A DNA stretch of 49,435 nt from a virus, in the IMG/VR virus record IMGVR_UViG_3300050137_000047, positions 1 to 49,435 of that record. One strand, given 5' to 3'. Below are positions 41,197 to 48,354 of the stretch, piece after piece (within the stretch, counting starts at the first letter, position 1; the number at the start of each line of letters is the position of its first letter). Both the position numbers and the translations under genes were made by a program. Below the pieces are notes generated by a model. The model was given only the letters and a program-made list of their open reading frames with translations. It was not told the DNA's origin and did no database searches.

Positions 41197-41607
41197 ATGC
41201 TTCAGCCTCAAATCAGAACTTACGGCCCCGTCCCTATCACGACCGCTGGCACCATCATTGGTCTCCCAATGACGCGCTTCGATGGCGTGCTTGATTTGAC
41301 CATCCAAGCGTCGCTAACGGGTTATGTCTCGGGCGGCACAACCATAGATCTCTACCTTCAAACGTCGCTTGACTCAGCTGCCACATGGCAGGACGTGGCC
41401 AACTTCCACTGGACGACAGCCAATGCCATCAAGAACAGAAGCTTGTCCAAGGACACGGTCCACGTCACAGACGTGACGCCAGGCAGCCTTGCGTTAGCCG
41501 CAGGCACCTCCGTTGATGGCATCTTCGGAGACCAGTTCCGTTTCGTCATTGTCAGCGTCGGCACCTATGTCGGCCCGATTCTGACCGCTACCTTGATCCC
41601 GTCGTGA
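41197..41607 (+). CDS. small tail or fibre-associated beta protein
   Basis: 136 residues starting ten bases after J (AGGAACTGCA upstream). Predicted beta sandwich: TYGPVPITTAGTIIGLPMT, then LTIQASLTGYVSGGTTIDLY and LQTSLDSAATWQDVANFHWT, ending with QFRFVIVSVGTYVGPILTAT. The alternating strands with a Trp near the middle resemble small phage proteins that lie after the tail-tip gene. Function unknown. It overlaps the muramidase start by four bases. Confidence 0.65.
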   Translation: MLQPQIRTYGPVPITTAGTIIGLPMTRFDGVLDLTIQASLTGYVSGGTTIDLYLQTSLDSAATWQDVANFHWTTANAIKNRSLSKDTVHVTDVTPGSLALAAGTSVDGIFGDQFRFVIVSVGTYVGPILTATLIPS

Positions 41608-42173
41608 TAGGCAATCGTGCTACTGCGCTCGCCTACATCGACGAGGACGAAGGGCCTGAAGTCAACATCAGTCCCAACGAGCCAGGTGGAGAAAGCAAGC
41701 ACGGCGTATCGCTGACCTTCCTGAGCGACTGGCGCAAGACAAAGGGTCTGCCTCCCGCGACGATTGATGATGTGGCCGCTGTTACGAGTGAAACAGCGGC
41801 GCAGGCTTATACCGATATGTTCGCCGTTCCGCTTCGCTTCGATGAGCTGCCCGGCGGACCCGATTATCGCTTACTCGATATCGTGGTGAACCTCGGTCTG
41901 CATGGCGGCATCATCGCCCTACAGCTCGCGCTCGGCATGTGGCCGCTCACCGGCACGATGGATGACGCCACGGTTGAGCTCGCAAAACAGGCTGATCCGA
42001 AAGCGCTGGTGATGGCACTCGGCGCGGTCTGGATTTCCAAGAAACACGAAAGCCCGAATTGGGTGCCGAGCCCGGTCACCAAGACCGGCTACGGCCACGG
42101 CTGGACGAACCGTTGCAACAAGGCGAACGCGCGCGCCTTGGCGCTCATCGTCCCGCCGGTGCTCTCTCAATAA
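41604..42173 (+). CDS. endolysin 1: GH108-type N-acetylmuramidase
   Basis: 189 residues from a GTG at 41604 overlapping the previous stop. N-terminal ALAYIDEDEGPEVNISPNEP with likely catalytic Glu16, then GGESKHGVSLTFL, matches the GH108 (former secretion-activator) family pattern of EGG...PxDxGGxTxxGI. The C-terminal KTGYGHGWTNRCNKANARAL is the peptidoglycan-binding-3 block. It cleaves glycan strands of host peptidoglycan. No signal peptide, so it would need a holin. Followed directly by a second endolysin. Confidence 0.88.
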   Translation: MIGNRATALAYIDEDEGPEVNISPNEPGGESKHGVSLTFLSDWRKTKGLPPATIDDVAAVTSETAAQAYTDMFAVPLRFDELPGGPDYRLLDIVVNLGLHGGIIALQLALGMWPLTGTMDDATVELAKQADPKALVMALGAVWISKKHESPNWVPSPVTKTGYGHGWTNRCNKANARALALIVPPVLSQ

Positions 42174-42194
42174 TCATCTCACGAAAGGTCTGCC

Positions 42195-42827
42195 ATGATC
42201 ATCGTCGGCAAATTTGTCGACCTGCCCGGCTTTGCCGCGCACGTCGCCGGCCTGCAATTCACCGGCTGGCGGCCGAGCTTCGTTGTCGTTCACAACTCAT
42301 CGGAACCGACGCTGGCGAACTATGCCGATTGGCGCGCGCACCCGGAAAAGCACGGCAACTGGACGCCTGAGCAATGGCTGCAAAATCTCAAAGCCTATTA
42401 CACATCGCTCGGGTGGCTCGCCGGCCCACACGCCTTCGTCACGCCTGACGGCGTCGGGCTATTTACGCCTTTCACGCAACACGGAACTCATTCGCCGGCG
42501 TGGAATTCCCGCACCTGGGGCATCGAGACGGTCGGGGAATTTGAGACTGAGCCATTCGCCAGTCCTGTGCGCGACAATCTGATCGCCGTGCTGGGCATCT
42601 TGCACGCGCGCATAGGTCTCATTCCAGAGGACTATCACTTCGGCGTGCGCGGGTTGCACTTCCACAAAGAAGATCCAGTGACGACCCACAAGACTTGCCC
42701 CGGTATCCATGTGGTGAAGCCGGATCTCGTCGCTGCCGTCGTCTCCTACATGCAAGCGTCGCATCCAGGAGATCACATCGTCATCCCGGCTGCGGTGCAT
42801 ACCGCGCCGGCTGCGGTAGTGGCCTAA
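42195..42827 (+). CDS. endolysin 2: N-acetylmuramoyl-L-alanine amidase (Amidase_2)
   Basis: 210 residues. Zinc ligands of the T7-lysozyme/PGRP fold are visible: His33 in FVVVHNSSEP, and the final His-x-x-Cys in TTHKTCPGIHV (about 163-172). The middle has GPHAFVTPDGVGLFTPFTQH and NSRTWGIETVGEFE. It cleaves the amide bond between MurNAc and L-Ala. A Val/Ala-rich tail of about 30 residues follows the catalytic part. AAAGGT stands before the ATG. Confidence 0.9.
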   Translation: MIIVGKFVDLPGFAAHVAGLQFTGWRPSFVVVHNSSEPTLANYADWRAHPEKHGNWTPEQWLQNLKAYYTSLGWLAGPHAFVTPDGVGLFTPFTQHGTHSPAWNSRTWGIETVGEFETEPFASPVRDNLIAVLGILHARIGLIPEDYHFGVRGLHFHKEDPVTTHKTCPGIHVVKPDLVAAVVSYMQASHPGDHIVIPAAVHTAPAAVVA

Positions 42828-42866
42828 ACAATATTCTCAACTCGGCAAAGCGGAAGGATCAACGGA

Positions 42867-43109
42867 ATGAAAATGAAATGGATTTGGGCGAGTTGGATCT
42901 TGCTGATAGCGGTTAGCTTTTCGGCGCTTGAAGGATACGCGCTGATCGACAACACGACGACGCTCTCGCGTTTCGTCTGGACGATAACGGCGGCATTCCC
43001 GCCTATCCCATTCATCGCCGGTTTTCTCGCCGGATTCCTTTGCTGTCATTTTTGGTGGGGCGGCATCGTGCCGTTCGCGCCGGTCAAGAAGGTGGAGAAC
43101 ACGCAATGA
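42867..43109 (+). CDS. two-pass membrane protein, holin candidate
   Basis: 80 residues with two hydrophobic segments (about 5-24 and 42-62), a short connecting loop (LIDNTTTLSRF) and a charged C-terminus (KKVENTQ). Two ATGs in frame (42867 and 42873) give a dual-start possibility as in lambda S. Directly follows the two endolysins and overlaps another membrane protein, so a holin or antiholin role is likely. Confidence 0.65.
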   Translation: MKMKWIWASWILLIAVSFSALEGYALIDNTTTLSRFVWTITAAFPPIPFIAGFLAGFLCCHFWWGGIVPFAPVKKVENTQ

Positions 43110-43531
43110 ATTGGACTTGGGGGCAATATAAGGCCGCCGGAAAGCACGTCGCGAGCTACGCGGCGGGCGGCGTTTCCGTGGCTGTGGCGTTTCATTTTTT
43201 GTCGCCGTCACAGGGCGGCGACATCACGACAAATCTCAATTCGATCTTCGACGGCGTCAAGGAAATCGCTATCGGCGTCGGCGGCCTCGTTACGGTCCTG
43301 ACGCCGATCTATACGGCGTTGCGCGCCGCCAACAATGCCAGCGCGCAAAATCAGGCTGCGTCGCTGGTTGTTGCCGCGAACAATCCGGCAAATCCCGAAC
43401 AGGCAAAAACGGCACAGGTGGCAATCGCCAGTGCCGTTATCGAAGCCAATGATCTGGTAGTGAACGGCACGATCACTGCGCCCGCTGCTGTTGCGTTTGC
43501 CGTGCCCAGCCCAAAACTTGTGACGAAATAA
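43106..43531 (+). CDS. membrane protein, second holin candidate
   Basis: 141 residues from the ATGA overlap at 43106. Two hydrophobic stretches: about 14-33 (VASYAAGGVSVAVAFHF) and 55-78 (IAIGVGGLVTVLTPIYTAL). The Ala-rich C-terminal half is helical and likely cytoplasmic. The pattern YxAGxxx...GGLVTVLTPIYTAL occurs in phage proteins annotated as holin-like in rhizobial prophages. Either this or the preceding gene forms the membrane lesion; they may act as a pair. Confidence 0.65.
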   Translation: MNWTWGQYKAAGKHVASYAAGGVSVAVAFHFLSPSQGGDITTNLNSIFDGVKEIAIGVGGLVTVLTPIYTALRAANNASAQNQAASLVVAANNPANPEQAKTAQVAIASAVIEANDLVVNGTITAPAAVAFAVPSPKLVTK

Positions 43532-43536
43532 AACCG

Positions 43537-43553
43537 ACGCTCGTCGCGAGCGT
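43537..43553 (+). other. intergenic hairpin
   Basis: Perfect seven-bp stem ACGCTCG/CGAGCGT with a three-base loop just after the holin-like gene, without a T tract. It may be a weak terminator, an RNA-processing site or simply mRNA-stabilising. Confidence 0.4.
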
Positions 43554-43593
43554 ATCGCGGCATTCAATCTCCCTCCAACATCAAAGGTGATCT

Positions 43594-44298
43594 ATGCGCA
43601 AATACTCGCTTGCGTTCGCTATCGCGTCTCTGCTTGCGGTTTCCTCGATCGCGCACGCCGCCGACATCACAAAGGCCAAGCCGAGCCTATTCACCGGCTA
43701 CCTCGCCGGCCAGTGCGGCGCGTATTTTGGTCTCAATACGCTCGGCGGCGCCGGCACCATCAGTGGCGGACCTCCGGGCGCCTCGATCATCCAGGGTGAC
43801 GTCGGTGTGACGCTTGGCTATGGCTGCCCGTTTGGCACCACGGCCGGCAACTTCTGGTTTGTCGAGGGCAACTTCGACTGGGCCAATCTCAACGGCTCGC
43901 AGAACGGACTATCTCTGACTGGCCCGCTCCACTTCGAGCAGCGCGCCGGCGTCGGCAGCCCGTTGTCGTCCATGCTCAATCTGTTCCCGAGCCTGACCAG
44001 CGGACTATCGGTTCCGTCGCTGCCGGCGTTGCCGGCCGGTGTGACCCAGGGCCCGTCCTATCCGTTCATCTTCGCGTCGCTACATGAACAGGATGTCAGT
44101 GCCACCTTTGGTGCCGCCCAGAACCACGATTGGCTGATCTCGCCTGGCATCGGCATCGGTCTTGAATCGCGGCTAAGCAACGGGGTTGTCGCGGACATGA
44201 CCGCGCAATGGGTCATGCAGAGCAGCGGACTGGCGGTCGGACCGCAGCCCGTCAAACTCGGCAACGCCGCTATGGTCGGCTTCACGCTCAAATATTGA
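43594..44298 (+). CDS. outer-membrane beta-barrel protein (moron)
   Basis: 234 residues. Signal peptide 1-22 (MRKYSLAFAIASLLAV, cleavage after AHA). Mature part begins AADITKAKPSLFTGYLAGQC and shows alternating strands ending in an aromatic residue (VGFTLKY at the C terminus, the usual Bam-recognised end). The Omp25/31-like family of alphaproteobacteria has similar patterns. It is not needed for particle building. A phage-encoded surface barrel could alter receptor access and exclude related phages. Separate from its neighbours by 60 bases and with its own ribosome site (AAAGGTGA). Confidence 0.8.
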   Translation: MRKYSLAFAIASLLAVSSIAHAADITKAKPSLFTGYLAGQCGAYFGLNTLGGAGTISGGPPGASIIQGDVGVTLGYGCPFGTTAGNFWFVEGNFDWANLNGSQNGLSLTGPLHFEQRAGVGSPLSSMLNLFPSLTSGLSVPSLPALPAGVTQGPSYPFIFASLHEQDVSATFGAAQNHDWLISPGIGIGLESRLSNGVVADMTAQWVMQSSGLAVGPQPVKLGNAAMVGFTLKY

Positions 44299-44305
44299 GA
44301 GAGTG

Positions 44306-44479
44306 ATGCCTTCCGACGACTCATGGGCAACAACCTTCCGCGGCTGCATAAAAGCCGCCGCGGTCGGCGCCGTGATTGCCTTCATCTTGGTGGAGCTTGC
44401 CGTGGTCGCGTTTAATTACGCCGTCACCGGCGAGCTCGCGTTTGAGCTGATTAAGCCAACGTGCTGCGCGGGGATATGA
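44306..44479 (+). CDS. small single-pass membrane protein
   Basis: 57 residues, below common length limits. ATG 44306 with GAGAG upstream. Soluble N-terminal 15 residues (MPSDDSWATTFRGCI), one membrane segment (about 20-40, AVGAVIAFILVELAVVAF), then a short C-terminal part with Cys-Cys. Stop overlaps the next start by ATGATGA. First of four coupled genes, three of which have membrane segments, so it may belong to an envelope-disruption unit. Confidence 0.55.
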   Translation: MPSDDSWATTFRGCIKAAAVGAVIAFILVELAVVAFNYAVTGELAFELIKPTCCAGI

Positions 44480-44670
44480 TGACTTTCCAGGCTCGCGCCA
44501 TCGAAGCCGTCGAGGCCGCCTTTGACCGGGCGGTCTCGGAGCGTTTCATCTTGTGGACCGCAAATCTTCAACCGGGCTCGGTGGAAGATTTTGTCGCCGG
44601 TATCTACAAGCTGAATTCTGGTCGCGAGCGCGTTGTCGCGGAGCTGGCGAAACAAGGGGCGAAGGCATGA
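44476..44670 (+). CDS. small hypothetical protein
   Basis: 64 residues beginning at ATG 44476 or 44479 in the ATGATGA overlap. Helical, amphipathic (RAIEAVEAAFDRAVSERFIL), with a conserved-looking VEDFVAGIYKLNSGRERVVA and no membrane segment. Small soluble protein of unknown role, between two membrane proteins with overlaps at both ends. Confidence 0.6.
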   Translation: MMTFQARAIEAVEAAFDRAVSERFILWTANLQPGSVEDFVAGIYKLNSGRERVVAELAKQGAKA

Positions 44671-45122
44671 TGGATAATTCGACCATCATGATCATAATTG
44701 CCGGCTCCACGCTCGCATTATCCGTCGCAATTCTGATCTTCAATGGCGGCTGGGGATTATCTCGCAAGCTTGGAAGCATGGAAAGCCGCTTAGCTCAAAC
44801 CATTGCCGAAGCTTCGCGGGAGCTTGAAGACCGTCAAGATAATGCCACAAGTATGTTTGGCGAAACGGCGTCCGCCCTACGCGAGCAAATGCGGCTAAAC
44901 GAAAAGGAGACGATTGGCGAGCTCCACCAACTATCCGAAAGGATGAGCGACGTCGAAAAATGGGCGCGTGATGAATTTGTACGAAAGGAAAGTTTTCGAG
45001 AAATTGTTGCGGATATTAAAAATATTGTTGCCGAGCACGCCCGTAATATGAACAACGCGGTACAAAACGTGCGATCCGCGGTCATGTCGATAGCTGCCGG
45101 CCGTAAGATTGAAGAAGATTAA
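44667..45122 (+). CDS. N-terminal membrane anchor plus coiled-coil protein
   Basis: 151 residues from the ATGATGG overlap. Membrane segment 6-28 (TIMIIIAGSTLALSVAILIF), then a long charged coiled coil (about 35-145; MESRLAQTIAEASRELEDRQ, SERMSDVEKWARDEFVRKES). This is the topology of an inner-membrane spanin, N-in with a periplasmic coil, but longer than usual. The next gene encodes a partner with the opposite layout (signal peptide first, membrane anchor last). Confidence 0.65.
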   Translation: MMDNSTIMIIIAGSTLALSVAILIFNGGWGLSRKLGSMESRLAQTIAEASRELEDRQDNATSMFGETASALREQMRLNEKETIGELHQLSERMSDVEKWARDEFVRKESFREIVADIKNIVAEHARNMNNAVQNVRSAVMSIAAGRKIEED

Positions 45123-45165
45123 GTAGCGTAGCTCTTCAATAATCCAAAGCACTCGGAGCAAGGGG

Positions 45166-45975
45166 ATGATAGACAAAATAATCAGCGCAGTCGTTGCGCT
45201 CTGCCTCTGTTCGTCGTTGGCTTTGGCGCAGGAGTTAAGCTCTCCGCCGTCTCCGTCCAGGCCATCATCGACGAACATCTCTCAGTCCATTGATCCAACC
45301 GAGAACGTCAAGGCGCTCAGTGAGGCCGCAAACAAGCGGCAGGATGATCTTCGCATCGCAAACGAAAGGCTGGTTGAAAGCAAGATAGCTGGGTTGGCTG
45401 CTCTTACCCAACTCAGTATCGATGGTTCTACGAGGGAACGTGATGCTGAGTTTCGGCGCATCGACAACGAAGCAAAGTTGCGTTCTTCGTATGAGGATCA
45501 ACTCAGAGCAGCCGAGGCCAAGCGCATCGATGCTATTCGTCTCGTAGATGTTGGTGCTGCGGCCACATTGGCCCAGCGAACGACAGAGCAGGCTACCGCA
45601 CTGGCGACCGTAGTTACTCAAAGTGCCGAGGTGCTTCGGAATGGGGTGACGAAAGCAGCCGAAGAGACACGGTCGCTCGTCGCGACCACAGCCGCAACCG
45701 CGTTGCAAAATCAGCAACAACAGTTTCAGGGGATCACGACCCGCCTAGCGGCACTTGAGCAGGCCGGTGCAGAGGGTAAGGGCAAACAGACAATCTCCGA
45801 TCCGGCATTTCTCGACCTGTTGAAAGAGGTCAAGAGCCTCAGTCTGGCGCGGACCAACGTCACAGGAGTAGAAACCGGGCGCAACGATGTGATCGGTTGG
45901 ATCGCGGCCGGCATGATGTTTTTGTTTGCGGCCGGCGGTTTCTTTTACACCATCACCAGACCAAAACTAAGATAA
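45166..45975 (+). CDS. secreted coiled-coil protein with C-terminal membrane anchor
   Basis: 269 residues. Signal peptide about 1-21 (IISAVVALCLCSSLALAQ). A Pro/Ser-rich linker follows, then a long coiled coil with VKALSEAANKRQDDLRIANE, RSSYEDQLRAAEAKRIDAIR and a second coil about 150-200. C-terminal membrane segment 243-263 (VIGWIAAGMMFLFAAGGFFY) and a basic tail. This layout recurs in late regions of rhizobial and other alphaproteobacterial phages. A partner of the preceding coiled-coil protein is likely; together they may span the periplasm. Confidence 0.7.
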   Translation: MIDKIISAVVALCLCSSLALAQELSSPPSPSRPSSTNISQSIDPTENVKALSEAANKRQDDLRIANERLVESKIAGLAALTQLSIDGSTRERDAEFRRIDNEAKLRSSYEDQLRAAEAKRIDAIRLVDVGAAATLAQRTTEQATALATVVTQSAEVLRNGVTKAAEETRSLVATTAATALQNQQQQFQGITTRLAALEQAGAEGKGKQTISDPAFLDLLKEVKSLSLARTNVTGVETGRNDVIGWIAAGMMFLFAAGGFFYTITRPKLR

Positions 45976-45986
45976 GGGGCGACGCC

Positions 45987-46376
45987 ATGCGGTTATTCGG
46001 ATTCGACACCCATCACAGCGATAATCCTTTGGACGGTGCCAGCCCATTGGATGTTGAAATGTACCACATGCTGGCGCACATCATCGCAAACCAGGAGAAG
46101 ATCATGTCTGCTGTAGACGATACTGCCGCTGCCGTAGCGGCTGAAGATACTGTCATCGACGGCGCCGTCACGCTTTTGAAGAGTTTGACTGCCGCTGTCA
46201 CCGCTGCCGGAACAGACCCCACCAAGTTGGCGGCGCTTACTTCCGATATCACGGCGAAGACCGCTGTGCTTGCTGCGGCCGTCATTGCCAACACTCCGAC
46301 GCCTGTGCCGACTTCGCCACCGGTTACACCAGCTGCTGCGGCAACAGCAGCGACTGCCGCCGTCGCGGCGGCCTGA
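45987..46376 (+). CDS. Ala-rich hypothetical late protein
   Basis: 129 residues from ATG 45987 with AAGGGG upstream. The N-terminal part is short and soluble (FDTHHSDNPLDGASPLDVEM), followed by a coiled-coil-like stretch with AEDTVIDGAVTLLKSLTAAV, TDPTKLAALTSDITAKTAVL and a Pro/Thr then Ala-rich end. Last gene before the late terminator. Function unknown; may pack with the coiled-coil proteins encoded before it. Confidence 0.65.
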   Translation: MRLFGFDTHHSDNPLDGASPLDVEMYHMLAHIIANQEKIMSAVDDTAAAVAAEDTVIDGAVTLLKSLTAAVTAAGTDPTKLAALTSDITAKTAVLAAAVIANTPTPVPTSPPVTPAAAATAATAAVAAA

Positions 46377-46404
46377 CCCGTCCCGCGTAAGATCCATCCT
46401 GCGT

Positions 46405-46437
46405 AAACCCAGGCCGCACCCGCGGCTTGGGTATTTT
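46405..46437 (+). terminator. late operon terminator
   Basis: Ten-pair stem CCCAGGCCGC (46408-46417) / GCGGCTTGGG (46422-46431), one G-T pair, four-base loop, then TATTTT. Only 32 bases after the last long late gene. Strongest terminator at the right end of the phage. Confidence 0.88.
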
Positions 46438-46472
46438 CATCGTTGACCGGGATGCAGAATAGGAGCGCGGCG

Positions 46473-46580
46473 ATGTTTGCAGAGCATAGTTCACCGGAGA
46501 AACTGGCGGCAATATTCTGGGTAACGATATTAGCTGGAATAGCATTCTGTTTCGTATTCTCAATGATGTCAAAACACTAG
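46473..46580 (+). CDS. 35-residue single-pass membrane peptide
   Basis: A tiny gene: ATG 46473, AGGAG at 46461-46465 with seven-base spacing, stop TAG. The peptide is a short charged N terminus (MFAEHSSPEKL) followed by one membrane segment (AAIFWVTILAGIAFCFVFSM) and MSKH. The strong ribosome site and clean hydrophobic profile support expression. Lies beyond the late terminator, so it needs its own promoter or readthrough. Confidence 0.5.
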   Translation: MFAEHSSPEKLAAIFWVTILAGIAFCFVFSMMSKH

Positions 46581-46935
46581 AGGAGAGTTTCGGTACGAAC
46601 TCCAATTGACCTGAGCCGGACAGGGGCCGCGTGGCAGGTGTTAGGGTTGTCGTGTCATAACCCCTAGCCGGTTGGAGCAAACAAAATAGGAGGATTGCTT
46701 TAACGATAGCGATGGTGGGAAGGCGGGTAGTAGATAGGCCGCGCCCCCACGCCTCGCGCTTTCAGTAAGGGCTGGCTACGCCCACCACGATAGGCACAGC
46801 ACGGCTCCGGCCTGCGAGGCGAAAATCGGGATGGTGGCTACGTTGCAAAGTCAGAGAGTGTCTCCGGTCGGCCGCCGCAGCATTCACCCGCTGTCGTTAT
46901 CGTTAAAGCAACGTCCAAGAACGGAGCCTCGGCAA
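46581..46935. repeat. gene-poor stretch with an 18-bp inverted repeat
   Basis: TTGCTTTAACGATAGCGA at 46695-46712 is matched in inverted orientation at 46894-46911 (17 of 18 bases). The 181 bases between hold no convincing gene. Ends this long and similar could be those of a miniature mobile element or a protein-binding pair, but no clear target duplication flanks them. A short stem (TAGGGTT ... AACCCCTA) lies near 46645. Confidence 0.55.
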
Positions 46936-47073
46936 ATGCCAAAATGGTTGAAGCGGTTTCTAACTTTTAAATGCCCCGACTGTGGTGAGTGGTCAATGAG
47001 CCTTTTCGGATATGTCTGCGTCAACCGAGATTGTCCCTCTTGGAATGAAGTTCGCAAGGCGTGGAAACTATAA
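46936..47073 (+). CDS. small zinc-ribbon protein
   Basis: 45 residues from ATG 46936. Four Cys in two pairs: FKCPDCGEW and VCVNRDCPSW, separated by 14 residues, the layout of a minimal zinc ribbon. Basic N terminus (PKWLKRFL). No strong ribosome site (GGAG lies 13 bases upstream). Last phage-like gene before the tmRNA. Confidence 0.5.
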   Translation: MPKWLKRFLTFKCPDCGEWSMSLFGYVCVNRDCPSWNEVRKAWKL

Positions 47074-47089
47074 AAGGAGCCGACCATGT

Positions 47090-47400
47090 CGTAGACGTGA
47101 ACGGGAGCTTCGCGGCCCATAATTCAGTTTCGTTTCGTCGTTTGCAACGAAAGATGGTGCTGAACCTTCGAAGTGAAGATCGTCGGACCCGGGGGCAGTA
47201 CCCGGCGCCTCCACCAACGGGGGCGACATAGGATCGACGGCGCTCGGATGATCGAAGCTGTACTCGGCGTGACCTGCCGTGATCGGTCAAAACACCTGCC
47301 AACGACAATCAGTTGGTCGGTCAGGAACTGCGCCTCGCGGCGTAAGTGCTGATCCGAGTCAGGGGACGCTTGGGAACAGAAGTCCCCACTTCATTTTGTT
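47090..47400 (+). ncRNA. ssrA: tmRNA, circularly permuted two-piece type
   Basis: Acceptor piece first: T arm CCGGG (47189-47193), seven-base loop GGCAGTA, CCCGG (47201-47205), then acceptor 3' strand CGCCTCC (47206-47212), A, CCA (47214-47216). After two bases the coding piece begins with GGGGGCG (47219-47225), which pairs fully (one G-T) with CGCCTCC. The tag is read from GCC 47298 to TAA 47345: ANDNQLVGQELRLAA, with the ANDN start and LAA end usual in alphaproteobacteria. A pseudoknot-like GGGGAC/GTCCCC follows. The order acceptor-then-coding is the hallmark of the alphaproteobacterial permuted gene. Ends are approximate. It tags stalled nascent proteins and frees ribosomes. Confidence 0.88.
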
Positions 47401-47422
47401 GCGTCGCCTCAATCTCCAAACG

Positions 47423-47462
47423 AGCCCGCCGCCTGGATGCCCAGGGCGAGCGGGTTTTTTCG
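47423..47462 (+). terminator. tmRNA terminator
   Basis: Stem CCCGCCGCCTGG with CCAGGGCGAGCGGG (one or two bulges), then TTTTTT. It closes the tmRNA transcript. Confidence 0.9.
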
Positions 47463-48087
47463 TTTGTGGCACAGCGCTGACCACCTGGTGGGGTGTTTTT
47501 TGCCCGGGATCCCGGTATAGGCTAGGCCGCGAAGCTGAAAAGCCCGGTTTCCTGGCGTTGACAACGTCCGTAGCGGGCTCCCGCTACCAGCCCTTTAATA
47601 TCAATGACTTAGAAGGAATTTTTAGGCGATTTTGCGCTCCCTGTCAAATCGACGCCGGGGGTACAGTGGGGGTACACGGAGGGCCAATTCATCCAGGCGG
47701 CGAGCGCCTCGACGAGCGTCACTTTTCTACCGGAAACATTCACCATCCCGACGATTTGCCTCTGTGCGACGGAGGCCGCCGCGCGGCGCCATGATAAGTC
47801 TGGCTGGAGCCGGAGGGACGCCGCCGCCGCATCAACTGGACCATAGCGGACATTGTTCAGCACTGGCGCGGGATGGCTCGGTCGCGATTGACCCATAAGC
47901 GACATTGGCTGTGCACTGCGGCAATGTTTTCGATGTCGGTTTCAGCACCTATCAAAGTGCGCGTTTGATCCGATACAATGGTGTCTCCTTAGCTTGGGGA
48001 CCCTAGCCGAAACGATCGTAACAGCAATTGGTCTGTTCTGTGCGCGGCCTTGTGGGGTAGACCGGATAGCCACGAAGGAGTGACGTC
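47463..48087. other. intergenic region with a possible second attachment scar
   Basis: No convincing gene. It holds CTCCCGCTACCA (47578-47589), which resembles the 3' end of a tRNA gene, then an AT-rich stretch (TTTAATATCAATGACTTAG) and the direct repeat GGGGGTACA (47657 and 47669). Such features often border integrase genes, so this may be a scar of another integrated element. The bases GCGGACATTG and GCGACATTGG near 47850 and 47898 belong to a dispersed repeat family. A minus-strand open frame 47609-47905 is not coding-like. Confidence 0.4.
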
Positions 48088-48354
48088 ATGCGCCTTGTGC
48101 TTTGTGTCCTGCTCACCATGCTGCTCACTAGTTCCACTTTTGCCGCCCAGCGAACCTTGACCCGGTCCGAAGCTCAGGCTGCCGTCGGAAGCGGCGATGC
48201 CCAAGCTGCGGCTGCATTGACAATGACGACCGATCAAGCGACTTGCCTGAATGAGTGCACAAAGCGGGGGCACAACACAGCGGAGTGCGCTGATGCCTGC
48301 CAGCCTGGACTTTGCCATCCGGATGCCGAGCAGCCTTATTGCATATCAAGGTAG
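48088..48354 (+). CDS. small secreted Cys-rich protein
   Basis: 88 residues. Signal peptide about 1-19 (MRLVLCVLLTMLLTSSTFA, cleavage after FAA or FA). The mature part has an Ala-rich helix, then six Cys in CLNECTKRGHNTAECADACQ and PGLCHPDAEQPYC, suited to three disulfides in the periplasm or outside. AAGGAG stands eight bases before the ATG. Host-type gene; function unknown. Confidence 0.65.
   Translation: MRLVLCVLLTMLLTSSTFAAQRTLTRSEAQAAVGSGDAQAAAALTMTTDQATCLNECTKRGHNTAECADACQPGLCHPDAEQPYCISR

Noticed and set aside
47609-47905. Minus-strand frame as an integrase fragment
   Set aside because: No tyrosine- or serine-recombinase motif can be read; the sequence is mostly repeat-derived.
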